Of a stretch of 64,000 nt of DNA, positions 23,769-31,743 are shown piece after piece. Below the pieces are notes generated by a model. The model saw only the letters and a program-made list of their open reading frames with translations. It ran no database searches and was not told the origin of the DNA. The position numbers and the translations under genes are program-made. Source of the DNA: Cochleicola gelatinilyticus (GTDB lineage: Bacteria; Bacteroidota; Bacteroidia; Flavobacteriales; Flavobacteriaceae); contig NZ_LRXL01000049.1 in the NCBI RefSeq assembly GCF_001637325.1, positions 1 to 64,000 of the forward strand, in the 5' to 3' direction. Every line of letters starts with the position of its first letter. Position 1 is the first letter of the stretch.

Positions 23769-25448
23769 TTGAATAAAAAAGCAACCTACATAGCGATTCT
23801 GTTAATTCTGTTTATAGGAATTAATTTTCTAGCCGGATTTGTATACCATCGCTTCGACCTCACCCAGGATAAGCGATATACGCTATCTGAAGCTGCAAAA
23901 GAAACCATTGCGACAGTAGATTCACCGCTTGTGATCGAAGTGTTTTTGGATGGAAATTTTCCTCCAGAATTCAAACGCCTTCAGACAGAAACAACACAAC
24001 TTCTAGAGGAGTTTAGAGCCTACAATCCTAATATAATTTACAATTTTCTAAATCCGTTAGAAGGAGAAAACGATCCTGAAGCCATTCAGCAGCAATTATT
24101 CCAACTTGGCATTAAGCCTGCTCAGGTAGAAGTGCAGGAAAATGGAAAAGTTAGCACCGAACTGGTCTATCCGTGGGCACTGGTTTACTATAACGATAAA
24201 ACGGTGGTCGTTCCATTACTAAAAAATCAATTAGGTGCCACTTCCGAAGAGCGGGTGTATAGTTCTGTTCAAAATCTGGAATACGCTTTTGCCGATGCAT
24301 TTAGCCAGCTAACGCAACCGAAACGACGTAAAGTTGCCGTCTTAAAAGGAAATGGAGAACTAGAAGATAAATATGTAGCCGACTTTTTTAAAACTCTCAA
24401 AGACTATTATTATATCGCACCGTTTACGCTCGATTCTGCTGCTGTAGCTCCGCAACGAACTTACGAGCAACTTAGTGGTTTCGACCTCATCGTTATTGCC
24501 AAACCTACCGAAGCATTCAGCGATAGTGAGAAATACATTTTAGATCAATATACTATGCAGGGCGGTGCCTCGCTATGGCTTGTGGATGCTACGGAAAATG
24601 TAGTAGATACCAATAGTGGAAATACATTTGCCATTGGAAAAGAACTCAACATAAACGATTTCTTCTTTAAATATGGGATCCGTATTAATCCGAATTTGGT
24701 GAACGATGTTTACTCTGCTCCTATCGTGCTGGCTTCCGGAAGTGAAAATGATTCGCAATACAACAGATATCCTTGGTTTTATAATCCGTTGAGTGCAAGC
24801 AATAATACGCACCCTATCGTAACCAATATTGAAGCTGTAAAATTTGAGTACGCGAGTGCGATCGACACCTTACCGAATGCGCTTCAGAAGACCGTACTTC
24901 TTAGTACCTCGCCCATTACTAAAATTGTGGGACTCCCCGCTCCTATCGATCTTGATAAAGAAATTCCGAAGAATTTAAAAATTGTAAATGAAGGTCCAAA
25001 TCCTTCAGAATTTAACGCTGGGGAAACACCGCTTGCAGTTTTATTGGAGGGCGAATTTACATCAGCATTTAAAAACAGAATAAAACCGTTTCAACTTTCC
25101 GAAGAAAAAGAGCTTTCCACCCCTACTAAAATGGTCGTAATTAGCGATGGTGATGTGATTAAAAATCAGATCGATCGCAACCGCCCGTTGGAATTAGGGT
25201 TCGATAAATACACACAAACGTTCTACGGAAACAAAGAATTTTTACTCAATACCGTGAATTATTTACTGGACGACAGCGGACTTATAAACATTCGTACCAA
25301 GGAAATCTCGGTTCCTTTTCTAGATCCGCAAAAAACCGCAGCAGAACGCTCCCAATGGCAATTGCTTAATCTATTGTTACCGTTAGGATTGCTGGCGATG
25401 TTCGGATTTATTTTCAGTTACCTTAGAAGGCGCAAATACCAACGCTAG
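23769..25448 (+). CDS. gldG: Gliding motility-associated protein GldG
   Basis: Companion of GldF in the gliding ABC transporter. The 559 residues begin with one transmembrane helix (about 7-27), followed by the QDKRYTLSEA motif typical of GldG, a large periplasmic domain (about 30-530) and a C-terminal helix just before the basic tail RRRKYQR. The start is a TTG; no ATG is available and the N-terminal helix begins at once (MNKKATYIAIL). It lies 5 bases after the unknown gene. No terminator is visible before the dnaN promoter. Confidence 0.93.
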   Translation: MNKKATYIAILLILFIGINFLAGFVYHRFDLTQDKRYTLSEAAKETIATVDSPLVIEVFLDGNFPPEFKRLQTETTQLLEEFRAYNPNIIYNFLNPLEGENDPEAIQQQLFQLGIKPAQVEVQENGKVSTELVYPWALVYYNDKTVVVPLLKNQLGATSEERVYSSVQNLEYAFADAFSQLTQPKRRKVAVLKGNGELEDKYVADFFKTLKDYYYIAPFTLDSAAVAPQRTYEQLSGFDLIVIAKPTEAFSDSEKYILDQYTMQGGASLWLVDATENVVDTNSGNTFAIGKELNINDFFFKYGIRINPNLVNDVYSAPIVLASGSENDSQYNRYPWFYNPLSASNNTHPIVTNIEAVKFEYASAIDTLPNALQKTVLLSTSPITKIVGLPAPIDLDKEIPKNLKIVNEGPNPSEFNAGETPLAVLLEGEFTSAFKNRIKPFQLSEEKELSTPTKMVVISDGDVIKNQIDRNRPLELGFDKYTQTFYGNKEFLLNTVNYLLDDSGLINIRTKEISVPFLDPQKTAAERSQWQLLNLLLPLGLLAMFGFIFSYLRRRKYQR

Positions 25449-25487
25449 TTGTTAATAAGTTAGTTTTTACAAACGTGCGAATTGGGA

Positions 25488-25495
25488 TATATTTG
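25488..25495 (+). promoter_or_regulatory. -7 box (TATATTTG) for dnaN
   Basis: Exact TAnnTTTG match about 95 bases before the dnaN ATG. The leader holds a 7-bp hairpin (25503-25509 with 25518-25524, one wobble pair) of unknown meaning. Confidence 0.5.
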
Positions 25496-25590
25496 TACTT
25501 GTACGCCTATCCTTTTATGGGCGTGAGACACGACAAACCAAATCGTTAAAAGCAACGAACGGCGGAAATTAATTTAGAAAATAACCTTAC

Positions 25591-26709
25591 ATGAAATTCA
25601 TTGTATCGAGTTCATATTTATTGAAACAACTCCAGGTGCTTGGAGGTATTATTAACAGTAATAATACACTACCCATATTAGACAACTTTTTATTCGATCT
25701 GGATGGAAATTCACTTACCGTATCTGCTTCAGATTTAGAAACTACCATTTCCTCTAAATTAGATGTGGAGAGTAGTGAAAAAGGGAAGGTATGTATTCCT
25801 GCACGATTGCTTTTAGATACTTTAAAAACGTTTCCTGAGCAACCGCTAACTTTTACAATTGAAGACAATAACACTGTAGAGATTAGCTCGAATCACGGTA
25901 AATATGCATTAGCGTATGCCGATGGGGAGGAGTTTCCCACCCCTGTTGAATTAAACGATCCTTCGGCAACAATTATCCAAGGTGATATTCTTGCTACAGC
26001 AATTGCTAAAACAATCTTTGCAAGTGGAAATGATGACCTTCGTCCAGTAATGAGTGGTGTTTTCTTTCAGTTTTCTACGGAAAGTTTAACCTTCGTAGCA
26101 ACCGATGCACATAAGTTGGTGAAATATACGCGCGCAGATGTACAAGCATCGCAAACGGCAGAATTCATTATGCCAAAGAAACCTCTAAATTTATTAAAGA
26201 GTATTCTTGCCGGAAGTGAAGAAGATGTAACTATCGAGTATAATGAGAGCAATGCAAAATTCATGTTCGAAAATACCGAAATGGTATGTCGCTTGATCGA
26301 TGGGAAATATCCTAATTACGAAGCAGTGATCCCGAAGGAAAACCCGAATAAATTATCGATAGAACGCAATCAGTTTTTGAACAGTGTACGACGTGTTTCG
26401 ATCTTCTCGAACAAAACGACACATCAAATTCGTTTAAAAATTGCGGGAGCTGAATTAAATATTTCTGCGGAAGATATCGATTACAGTAACAAAGCGGAAG
26501 AACGTCTTACCTGTGATTATCAAGGAGACGATATGCAGATTGGTTTCAATTCACGTTTCCTTACCGAAATGCTGAACAATCTTACTAGCGACGAAGTTTC
26601 GTTAGAAATGTCACTTCCTAATCGTGCTGGTATTTTAACTCCGGTAGATGGGCTTGATGAAGGTGAACAAGTAACCATGCTTGTAATGCCAGTGATGTTG
26701 AATAGTTAA
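25591..26709 (+). CDS. dnaN: DNA polymerase III subunit beta (sliding clamp)
   Basis: Ring-shaped processivity clamp of the replicative polymerase. The 372 residues are of normal length and comprise three similar domains of about 120 residues each. Recognisable segments are NTLPILDNFL near the N-terminus, the FVATDAHKLV strand in domain 2, the LIDGKYPNYEAVIP linker and the C-terminal MLVMPVML, part of the partner-binding groove. The gene is not next to dnaA here, and is followed by a bidirectional terminator. Confidence 0.97.
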   Translation: MKFIVSSSYLLKQLQVLGGIINSNNTLPILDNFLFDLDGNSLTVSASDLETTISSKLDVESSEKGKVCIPARLLLDTLKTFPEQPLTFTIEDNNTVEISSNHGKYALAYADGEEFPTPVELNDPSATIIQGDILATAIAKTIFASGNDDLRPVMSGVFFQFSTESLTFVATDAHKLVKYTRADVQASQTAEFIMPKKPLNLLKSILAGSEEDVTIEYNESNAKFMFENTEMVCRLIDGKYPNYEAVIPKENPNKLSIERNQFLNSVRRVSIFSNKTTHQIRLKIAGAELNISAEDIDYSNKAEERLTCDYQGDDMQIGFNSRFLTEMLNNLTSDEVSLEMSLPNRAGILTPVDGLDEGEQVTMLVMPVMLNS

Positions 26710-26728
26710 ACTTTATTTTTAAGACAAT

Positions 26729-26761
26729 AAAAAAGCCCACTTTTTAAGTGGGCTTTTTTTA
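26729..26761. terminator. Bidirectional terminator between dnaN and DUF4870 gene
   Basis: Stem aaaaagcccactt / aagtgggcttttt with a 3-base loop, flanked by A and T tracts, between two convergent genes. Confidence 0.9.
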
Positions 26762-26778
26762 TACATAAAAGTACTATT

Positions 26779-27147
26779 TTAAGAAATAAACCGAATCGTC
26801 ATAAATTCATTGGGAGCTTCACTATTACTGGCTTTTACTGCATTTACAATCGGCATGATAAAAGAAACTATTCCTACAAGTATAAGAGTTAAAACACCTA
26901 AGCCAAAAGCAAAAATTAATGGGATGCTTATTAAAGCAAATAAGATCATGCTTAATTGAAAATTTACAATTTGCTTTCCATGAATATCCATACCTGAAAC
27001 CTCATCTTTCTTAACAAGCCAAATAATTAATGGAACTACCAGACCTCCAAATCCAGTAATATAAGTAAGCAATTGTGAAAGCTGTGTAACGACAAGTAAT
27101 TGTGTGTCTGTTCTTTTTCCTGTATGAGTGTGGTTGATTACTTCCAT
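26779..27147 (-). CDS. DUF4870 domain membrane protein
   Basis: A 122-residue inner-membrane protein of the DUF4870 (Tic20-like) type. A short hydrophilic N-terminus with TDTQLLVVTQLSQLL is followed by three hydrophobic helices (about 28-46, 66-82 and 84-105). The conserved HGKQIVNFQLS segment between the first two helices is diagnostic of the family. The function of the family is unknown. It is convergent with dnaN and divergent from the PNGase F-like gene; no clear promoter box was found for it. Confidence 0.88.
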   Translation of the reverse strand: MEVINHTHTGKRTDTQLLVVTQLSQLLTYITGFGGLVVPLIIWLVKKDEVSGMDIHGKQIVNFQLSMILFALISIPLIFAFGLGVLTLILVGIVSFIMPIVNAVKASNSEAPNEFMTIRFIS

Positions 27148-27301
27148 GTTAATTGATTTTAATTGGTTACATATAATAGGTGGTAAAAATTTGTTTTTTG
27201 TTACAGATTAATTTCTATAATTCATATAGCCACGAATAAAAAACCCTATATCTAACTAGGTCCCACAGGAATATATAAATGCTAATTAAAAGAGTACAAC
27301 A

Positions 27302-27309
27302 TATTTTTG
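27302..27309 (+). promoter_or_regulatory. -7 box (TATTTTTG) for the PNGase F-like gene
   Basis: Exact TAnnTTTG match, 58 bases before the ATG. No -33 TTG is evident. Confidence 0.45.
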
Positions 27310-27367
27310 TAGCTTTACGGAAGTACAAAAAAACTCATTCTCTTCATTTTTTTAATTAACTACTATT

Positions 27368-29878
27368 ATGAAACACCTTTATTTTAAAAGTATCGTTTTT
27401 CTGTTTTTTCTTATTGTGGGAAACATATCTCTACATGCCCAATCTAATCAATATCTTCATTTTGATGGAGTTGATGACTATACAGAACTCGAAAACGGTG
27501 CACAATACGTTACCAACTCTAATACCATTAGTATGGCAGGTTGGTTTTATACAGACGCCCTTACATACGGACAAGGTATGATGAGCATTCGCGGAGGAGG
27601 AACTGGGTCTGGAGAAATGTATCTTATACAGTTGAATAACGGAACTGTAGAATGTCGTGTAATAACTACTACGGGGCTGCATCAGGTTGTCGCTCCTGAA
27701 GGAACAATACAGGCTGGTGTATGGCAACATATCACATGGATATTCGATCAAGATACGGTTGAATTATTTGTAGACGGTGTTTCTATAGGAAGTAGTCCCG
27801 CCTCAGGAATGTTTGAAGGTACTACTCGTCCCTTCTCTATTGGAAAATGTATTCAACCTGGATTCAACTTCGTTTTTAAAGGACGCGCAGACGAAGTATC
27901 GTTATGGAGTAAAGCACTTACCGTAAGTGAAATACAAGACATGATGGAAAACGAATTGGTAGGTGATGAAACAGACCTTCAAGTCTATTACAAATTTAAC
28001 CAAGGAACACCTGGTGGTAATAATACAACAATCACACAATTACTAGATCAAAGTGGTGTTTCAGAAAAAAATTCAGAATTACGAAACTTCGCTTTAATTG
28101 GCGAAACTTCCAATTTTGGTGGTGACTTAGAAGACGGATTTCAAGCGATCGATTTTCTTCCTGTTCCGAACAAATTAATTAGTGATCCTTCTTTTGAATT
28201 AGAAGCATCTGTGAATTCTAATTTACCTATTACTTTTGAAATCGTTTCAGGTCCAGCTACTGTTAGCGGAAATATGGTTACGTTAACTGGAGAAGCAGGA
28301 GAAGTTACTGTTAAAGCAAGTCAGCCAGGAGACGATACTTGGGATCCTGCTGAAGATGTATTTGTTAGTTTTCAAGTCTTAGATCCTGCTGAAGTTCTTG
28401 TGGAAGCAGAAATACTACACCCATTATATGGAGATGTATTTGCTTCTTCACTTATTCCTTTACAAGTTGCTATACGTGCGGACATTGCGTATCCAGAACT
28501 TTTTTCAATAGATGAAATTACCGTGGAAATAGATGGAGGATTTGTGGAATTAACCGATCACGGAAATGGACATTACACCGGATGGTGGGCTCCAACTGGG
28601 TATCAAAGTTTTGATATTATTTTAGGCGCTACCAATAACTATGGCGAATTAAACGAACAGATTGAAACCATCACTATTGTAGAACAGGCCTCAAACACCA
28701 CTACAATGGCAACCGATCATGTATGGGTCAATGGAAATGTGCCCACACTTACTGTTGAAGCAGAACTACCAAGTTCTATAGGTGCATTCGATCAAATTAG
28801 CGGAACACTTGTTATCGACTGCCCCGAGGGTGGTTGTGATCCATGGGATCGGGTTTCTTCTGTGGAAGCACAAGGTAAGAACGGAGAATGGTATGAGATT
28901 ATTCGGTATTTAACGCCTTACGGTGTCGCTTGCCAAAGTGATATCGATCTAACTGACTTTGCATCTTTATTATTGGGGAAAACCAAGTTTCGGGTAAATC
29001 TTGGTACTCAGGGCAACGGATTTGAATACACACTGTTACTCACTTACACAGCTGGGGTTCCCGAATATGCCTACAGCAACGTAGAAAAATTATGGTACCA
29101 AACGTATCAATTTGGTGACATGGCTAATTTACAACCCACCGAACATCTTGGGGTTACTTTTTCGGAAAATACTGAAACTGCAAAAGTTAAACTAGTGTCA
29201 TCAGGACATGGATGGGGAGACAATAATACTGGAAATGCTGCAGAGTTTCAAGCGAACACACATCAAATAACAGTCGATGGAAACCCCGCTTTCGAACAAT
29301 ACAACTGGGTAGATTGTAACCCTAATCCCGATGGATGTAGCCCCCAAAGCGGTACTTGGTATTTTGATCGAGCTGGTTGGTGTCCAGGATCGATCGCTCA
29401 ATTTTTCGATTTTGATATGCAACCGTATGTACAAGGTGATCCGATTACCCTGCGGTATGTGTTCGATGAAAGTTACAGAGATCTTTGCCACCCAAACAAC
29501 CCCGATTGTGAAAGCGGAACTACCTGCCCGAATTGCAATGACGGATTTAACCCCCACCTCATCGTATCATCGTATCTCATTTCTTATGGAAATTCTCCAA
29601 CAGACGTAACCCTTGGACAGGATGATGTTATTGCTTCAAATTTTAGCATGTACCCCAATCCGTCGACGGGAATTTTCTTTGTGGATATAGATGAGAGAAC
29701 TACAATTACTTCAGTACAAATTCACGATTATTTGGGTCGCATTATTAAAACAGTAGCTGTGGAATCGGGTGCTACTAATGTGAAGGTAAATTTACAAGGA
29801 AATGCTACGGGTGTTTATCTAGTGAGCCTTCAGAATAATTCTGAAACTGTTGGAACAAAAAAGATTATTATCGAATAA
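27368..29878 (+). CDS. Secreted LamG / PNGase F-like protein with T9SS sorting domain
   Basis: An 836-residue exported protein. Order: signal peptide (1-25, ending SLHAQ); LamG/concanavalin-like domain (about 28-215, with YLHFDGVDDYTE, AGWFYTD and ADEVSLW); a short Ig-like linker (about 250-340); a region resembling the two-domain PNGase F fold (about 440-750, with CDPWDR, VSSGHGWGDN and TWYFDRAGWCPG); and a C-terminal T9SS type A domain (MYPNPSTGIFFVD to the end). PNGase F cleaves the amide bond between Asn and N-glycans, so the protein may act on glycoproteins outside the cell, with LamG as a binding module. Paired cysteines fit secretion. Activity is inferred from motifs; the catalytic acids were not mapped. 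Confidence 0.85.
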   Translation: MKHLYFKSIVFLFFLIVGNISLHAQSNQYLHFDGVDDYTELENGAQYVTNSNTISMAGWFYTDALTYGQGMMSIRGGGTGSGEMYLIQLNNGTVECRVITTTGLHQVVAPEGTIQAGVWQHITWIFDQDTVELFVDGVSIGSSPASGMFEGTTRPFSIGKCIQPGFNFVFKGRADEVSLWSKALTVSEIQDMMENELVGDETDLQVYYKFNQGTPGGNNTTITQLLDQSGVSEKNSELRNFALIGETSNFGGDLEDGFQAIDFLPVPNKLISDPSFELEASVNSNLPITFEIVSGPATVSGNMVTLTGEAGEVTVKASQPGDDTWDPAEDVFVSFQVLDPAEVLVEAEILHPLYGDVFASSLIPLQVAIRADIAYPELFSIDEITVEIDGGFVELTDHGNGHYTGWWAPTGYQSFDIILGATNNYGELNEQIETITIVEQASNTTTMATDHVWVNGNVPTLTVEAELPSSIGAFDQISGTLVIDCPEGGCDPWDRVSSVEAQGKNGEWYEIIRYLTPYGVACQSDIDLTDFASLLLGKTKFRVNLGTQGNGFEYTLLLTYTAGVPEYAYSNVEKLWYQTYQFGDMANLQPTEHLGVTFSENTETAKVKLVSSGHGWGDNNTGNAAEFQANTHQITVDGNPAFEQYNWVDCNPNPDGCSPQSGTWYFDRAGWCPGSIAQFFDFDMQPYVQGDPITLRYVFDESYRDLCHPNNPDCESGTTCPNCNDGFNPHLIVSSYLISYGNSPTDVTLGQDDVIASNFSMYPNPSTGIFFVDIDERTTITSVQIHDYLGRIIKTVAVESGATNVKVNLQGNATGVYLVSLQNNSETVGTKKIIIE

Positions 29879-29900
29879 TACATGTAAGTATGCATAATTT

Positions 29901-29934
29901 AAAAGAAGGAACCAATGTGTTCCTTCTTTTTTTA
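29901..29934. terminator. Terminator after the PNGase F-like gene
   Basis: A 12-bp perfect stem (aaaagaaggaac / gttccttctttt) with a 6-base loop and a T run. The small minus-strand gene ends at its edge, so it may work both ways. Confidence 0.85.
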
Positions 29935-30054
29935 TCCTTTAAAATACGAGATAAGTCCAGTAGTTATAAGGTATGCTACCAAGGCTACCCCTATAAAAAT
30001 TAACAACGAAATAACTACATTTTTCATTCCATTGTTATCTGGCTTCTGTGTCAT
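29932..30054 (-). CDS. Small single-pass membrane protein (40 aa)
   Basis: A 40-residue frame read on the minus strand: a hydrophilic N-terminus (MTQKPDNNG), one strong transmembrane helix (about residues 12-37) and a basic end (YFKG). An exact -7 box, TATCTTTG at 30079-30086, lies 24 bases upstream of its ATG, and its stop codon abuts a terminator hairpin. These two signals argue that it is a real gene although it is short. The function is unknown; small proteins of this layout often modulate larger membrane complexes, but nothing here points to a partner. Confidence 0.65.
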   Translation of the reverse strand: MTQKPDNNGMKNVVISLLIFIGVALVAYLITTGLISYFKG

Positions 30055-30078
30055 ATTTTTAAATTTATAAGAAGGTTT

Positions 30079-30086
30079 CAAAGATA
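30079..30086 (-). promoter_or_regulatory. -7 box (TATCTTTG) for the small membrane protein gene
   Basis: Exact TAnnTTTG match on the minus strand, 24 bases upstream of the ATG at 30054. Confidence 0.45.
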
Positions 30087-30130
30087 CTGTATTCCTTCAC
30101 AATTAAAGAAATGATATGCTTCCTATTTAA

Positions 30131-30138
30131 TACCTTTG
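30131..30138 (+). promoter_or_regulatory. -7 box (TACCTTTG) directly before mnmE
   Basis: Exact TAnnTTTG match only 6 bases before the mnmE ATG. If it is used, the message has almost no leader. It overlaps the in-frame TTG at 30136 and excludes it as start. Confidence 0.5.
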
Positions 30139-30144
30139 CACTTC

Positions 30145-31542
30145 ATGGAACATCACGATACTATAGTAGCACTCGCTACACCTTCTGGCGCAGGAGCCAT
30201 TGCTGTTATTCGACTTTCGGGAGCAGAGGCTATTACTATCGCCTCCTCTATTTTTATATCAATTTCTAAAAAGAAACTTTCCAAACAAAAAACGCATACA
30301 GTACACCTAGGGCACATTAAAGACGGGCATAAAATTATTGATGAAGTACTAGCCACGGTATTTAAAAACCCGAATAGCTATACGGGTGAAGATGTGGTTG
30401 AAATATCCTGTCATGGGAGTGCTTTTATACAACAGGAAATTATACAATTATGTCTTCGGAAGGGATGCAGAATGGCGACAGCTGGTGAGTTTACCTTGCG
30501 TGCTTTTTTAAATGGAAAAATGGATTTGAGTCAAGCGGAAGCTGTGGCAGACCTTATTTCTTCAGACAGTGCTGCGAGTCATCAGCTGGCGATACAACAA
30601 ATGCGAGGTGGGTTTTCTTCTGAAATAAAAGTACTTCGGGAGGAACTATTAAATTTTGCTTCATTAATTGAATTGGAATTAGATTTTGCTGAAGAAGATG
30701 TAGAATTTGCCGATCGGGAAGCGTTTCAGAAATTAATTTCAAAAATTACATTGGTATTGAAGCGGCTTATCGATTCGTTCGCCACTGGAAACGTCTTGAA
30801 AAATGGAATTCCCGTTGCTATTGTAGGAGAACCTAATGTGGGGAAATCGACCTTACTTAATGCACTTTTAAATGAAGAACGCGCCATTGTAAGTGATATC
30901 GCAGGAACCACACGAGACACCATAGAAGATGAGATTACAATTGGTGGAATTGGTTTTCGGTTTATAGATACCGCTGGAATTAGAGAGACAGTCGATGTGG
31001 TGGAAGGAATGGGAATAAAACGAACGTTCGAAAAAATGGAAGCCGCTCAAGTAGTGATCTATTTATTTGATGCTTCTTTAATTGAAAATTCGGATGAAAA
31101 GCTTCAGAAATTAAAAAATGAAATAGAAAAAATTAGAAATCGGTTTCCGCAGAAGCAATTAGTGATTATTGCCAATAAAGCCGATCAACTTTCAGAAGAA
31201 ACTATTTTAAATTATAAGAACAAAATTTCGGATCTTACTTTTCTTTCTGCTAAAACCGGACAAGGTGTTGAAGCATTACAGTCTGCACTATTAAATTTTG
31301 TAAATACAGGAGCACTTCGGAACAATGATACCATTGTAACAAATACCCGGCATTATGATTCGTTACTGAAGGCTTTAGAAGAAATTATTAAAGTTCAAGA
31401 AGGAATTGATGCAGGGTTATCGGGTGATCTTCTAGCCATCGACATTCGCCAAGCGTTGTATCATTTTGGGGAGATTACTGGAGAGATCTCGAACGATGAA
31501 TTACTAGGAAATATTTTTGCTAACTTTTGTATTGGAAAGTGA
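30145..31542 (+). CDS. mnmE: tRNA modification GTPase MnmE
   Basis: With MnmG it installs the cmnm5 group on wobble uridine 34 of certain tRNAs. The 465-residue protein has the N-terminal tetrahydrofolate-binding domain (starts DTIVALATPSG), a helical domain split around the G domain, and the G motifs GEPNVGKS (G1), GTTRDT (G2), DTAG (G3) and NKAD (G4). The C-terminus is the conserved FCIGK, whose Cys is characteristic. The ATG giving MEHHD is chosen over an upstream TTG inside the promoter box. A small basic gene follows after one base. Confidence 0.96.
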   Translation: MEHHDTIVALATPSGAGAIAVIRLSGAEAITIASSIFISISKKKLSKQKTHTVHLGHIKDGHKIIDEVLATVFKNPNSYTGEDVVEISCHGSAFIQQEIIQLCLRKGCRMATAGEFTLRAFLNGKMDLSQAEAVADLISSDSAASHQLAIQQMRGGFSSEIKVLREELLNFASLIELELDFAEEDVEFADREAFQKLISKITLVLKRLIDSFATGNVLKNGIPVAIVGEPNVGKSTLLNALLNEERAIVSDIAGTTRDTIEDEITIGGIGFRFIDTAGIRETVDVVEGMGIKRTFEKMEAAQVVIYLFDASLIENSDEKLQKLKNEIEKIRNRFPQKQLVIIANKADQLSEETILNYKNKISDLTFLSAKTGQGVEALQSALLNFVNTGALRNNDTIVTNTRHYDSLLKALEEIIKVQEGIDAGLSGDLLAIDIRQALYHFGEITGEISNDELLGNIFANFCIGK

Positions 31543-31543
31543 T

Positions 31544-31696
31544 ATGTCGAAAAAAGGAAGTGCGAAAAACACCAAAAATAAGGCGAAGCATGCAAAATTA
31601 ATGGCTCAAAAAAAGAACAAAGAAGCCAAAAAAAAAGCAGACAGAGAAGCGCGACTTAAAGAATTAAATAAAAAAATTAATGCTCAAAAAAAATAG
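31544..31696 (+). CDS. Small Lys/Ala-rich basic protein (50 aa)
   Basis: A 50-residue frame starting one base after the mnmE stop. Nearly half of the residues are Lys or Arg (MSKKGSAKNTKNKAKHAK...), with Ala and Glu arranged as a single long amphipathic or charged helix. It has no hydrophobic core, so it is probably disordered or helical when bound to nucleic acid or ribosomes. The tight spacing implies co-translation with mnmE. The function is unknown to me, and the low complexity makes it the less certain of the two small genes. Confidence 0.6.
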   Translation: MSKKGSAKNTKNKAKHAKLMAQKKNKEAKKKADREARLKELNKKINAQKK

Positions 31697-31722
31697 TGCC
31701 CATCGCTATGCAATGGGCACTA
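31685..31722 (-). terminator. Terminator of the tail-fibre-like gene
   Basis: A 10-bp stem (31694-31703 with 31713-31722) is followed, on the minus strand, by a run of eight T bases (the A run before 31694). The orientation fits the minus-strand gene ending at 31744. It also overlaps the stop codon of the small basic gene. Confidence 0.75.
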
Positions 31723-31743
31723 AAAAACGCTATTTATGTCTTT

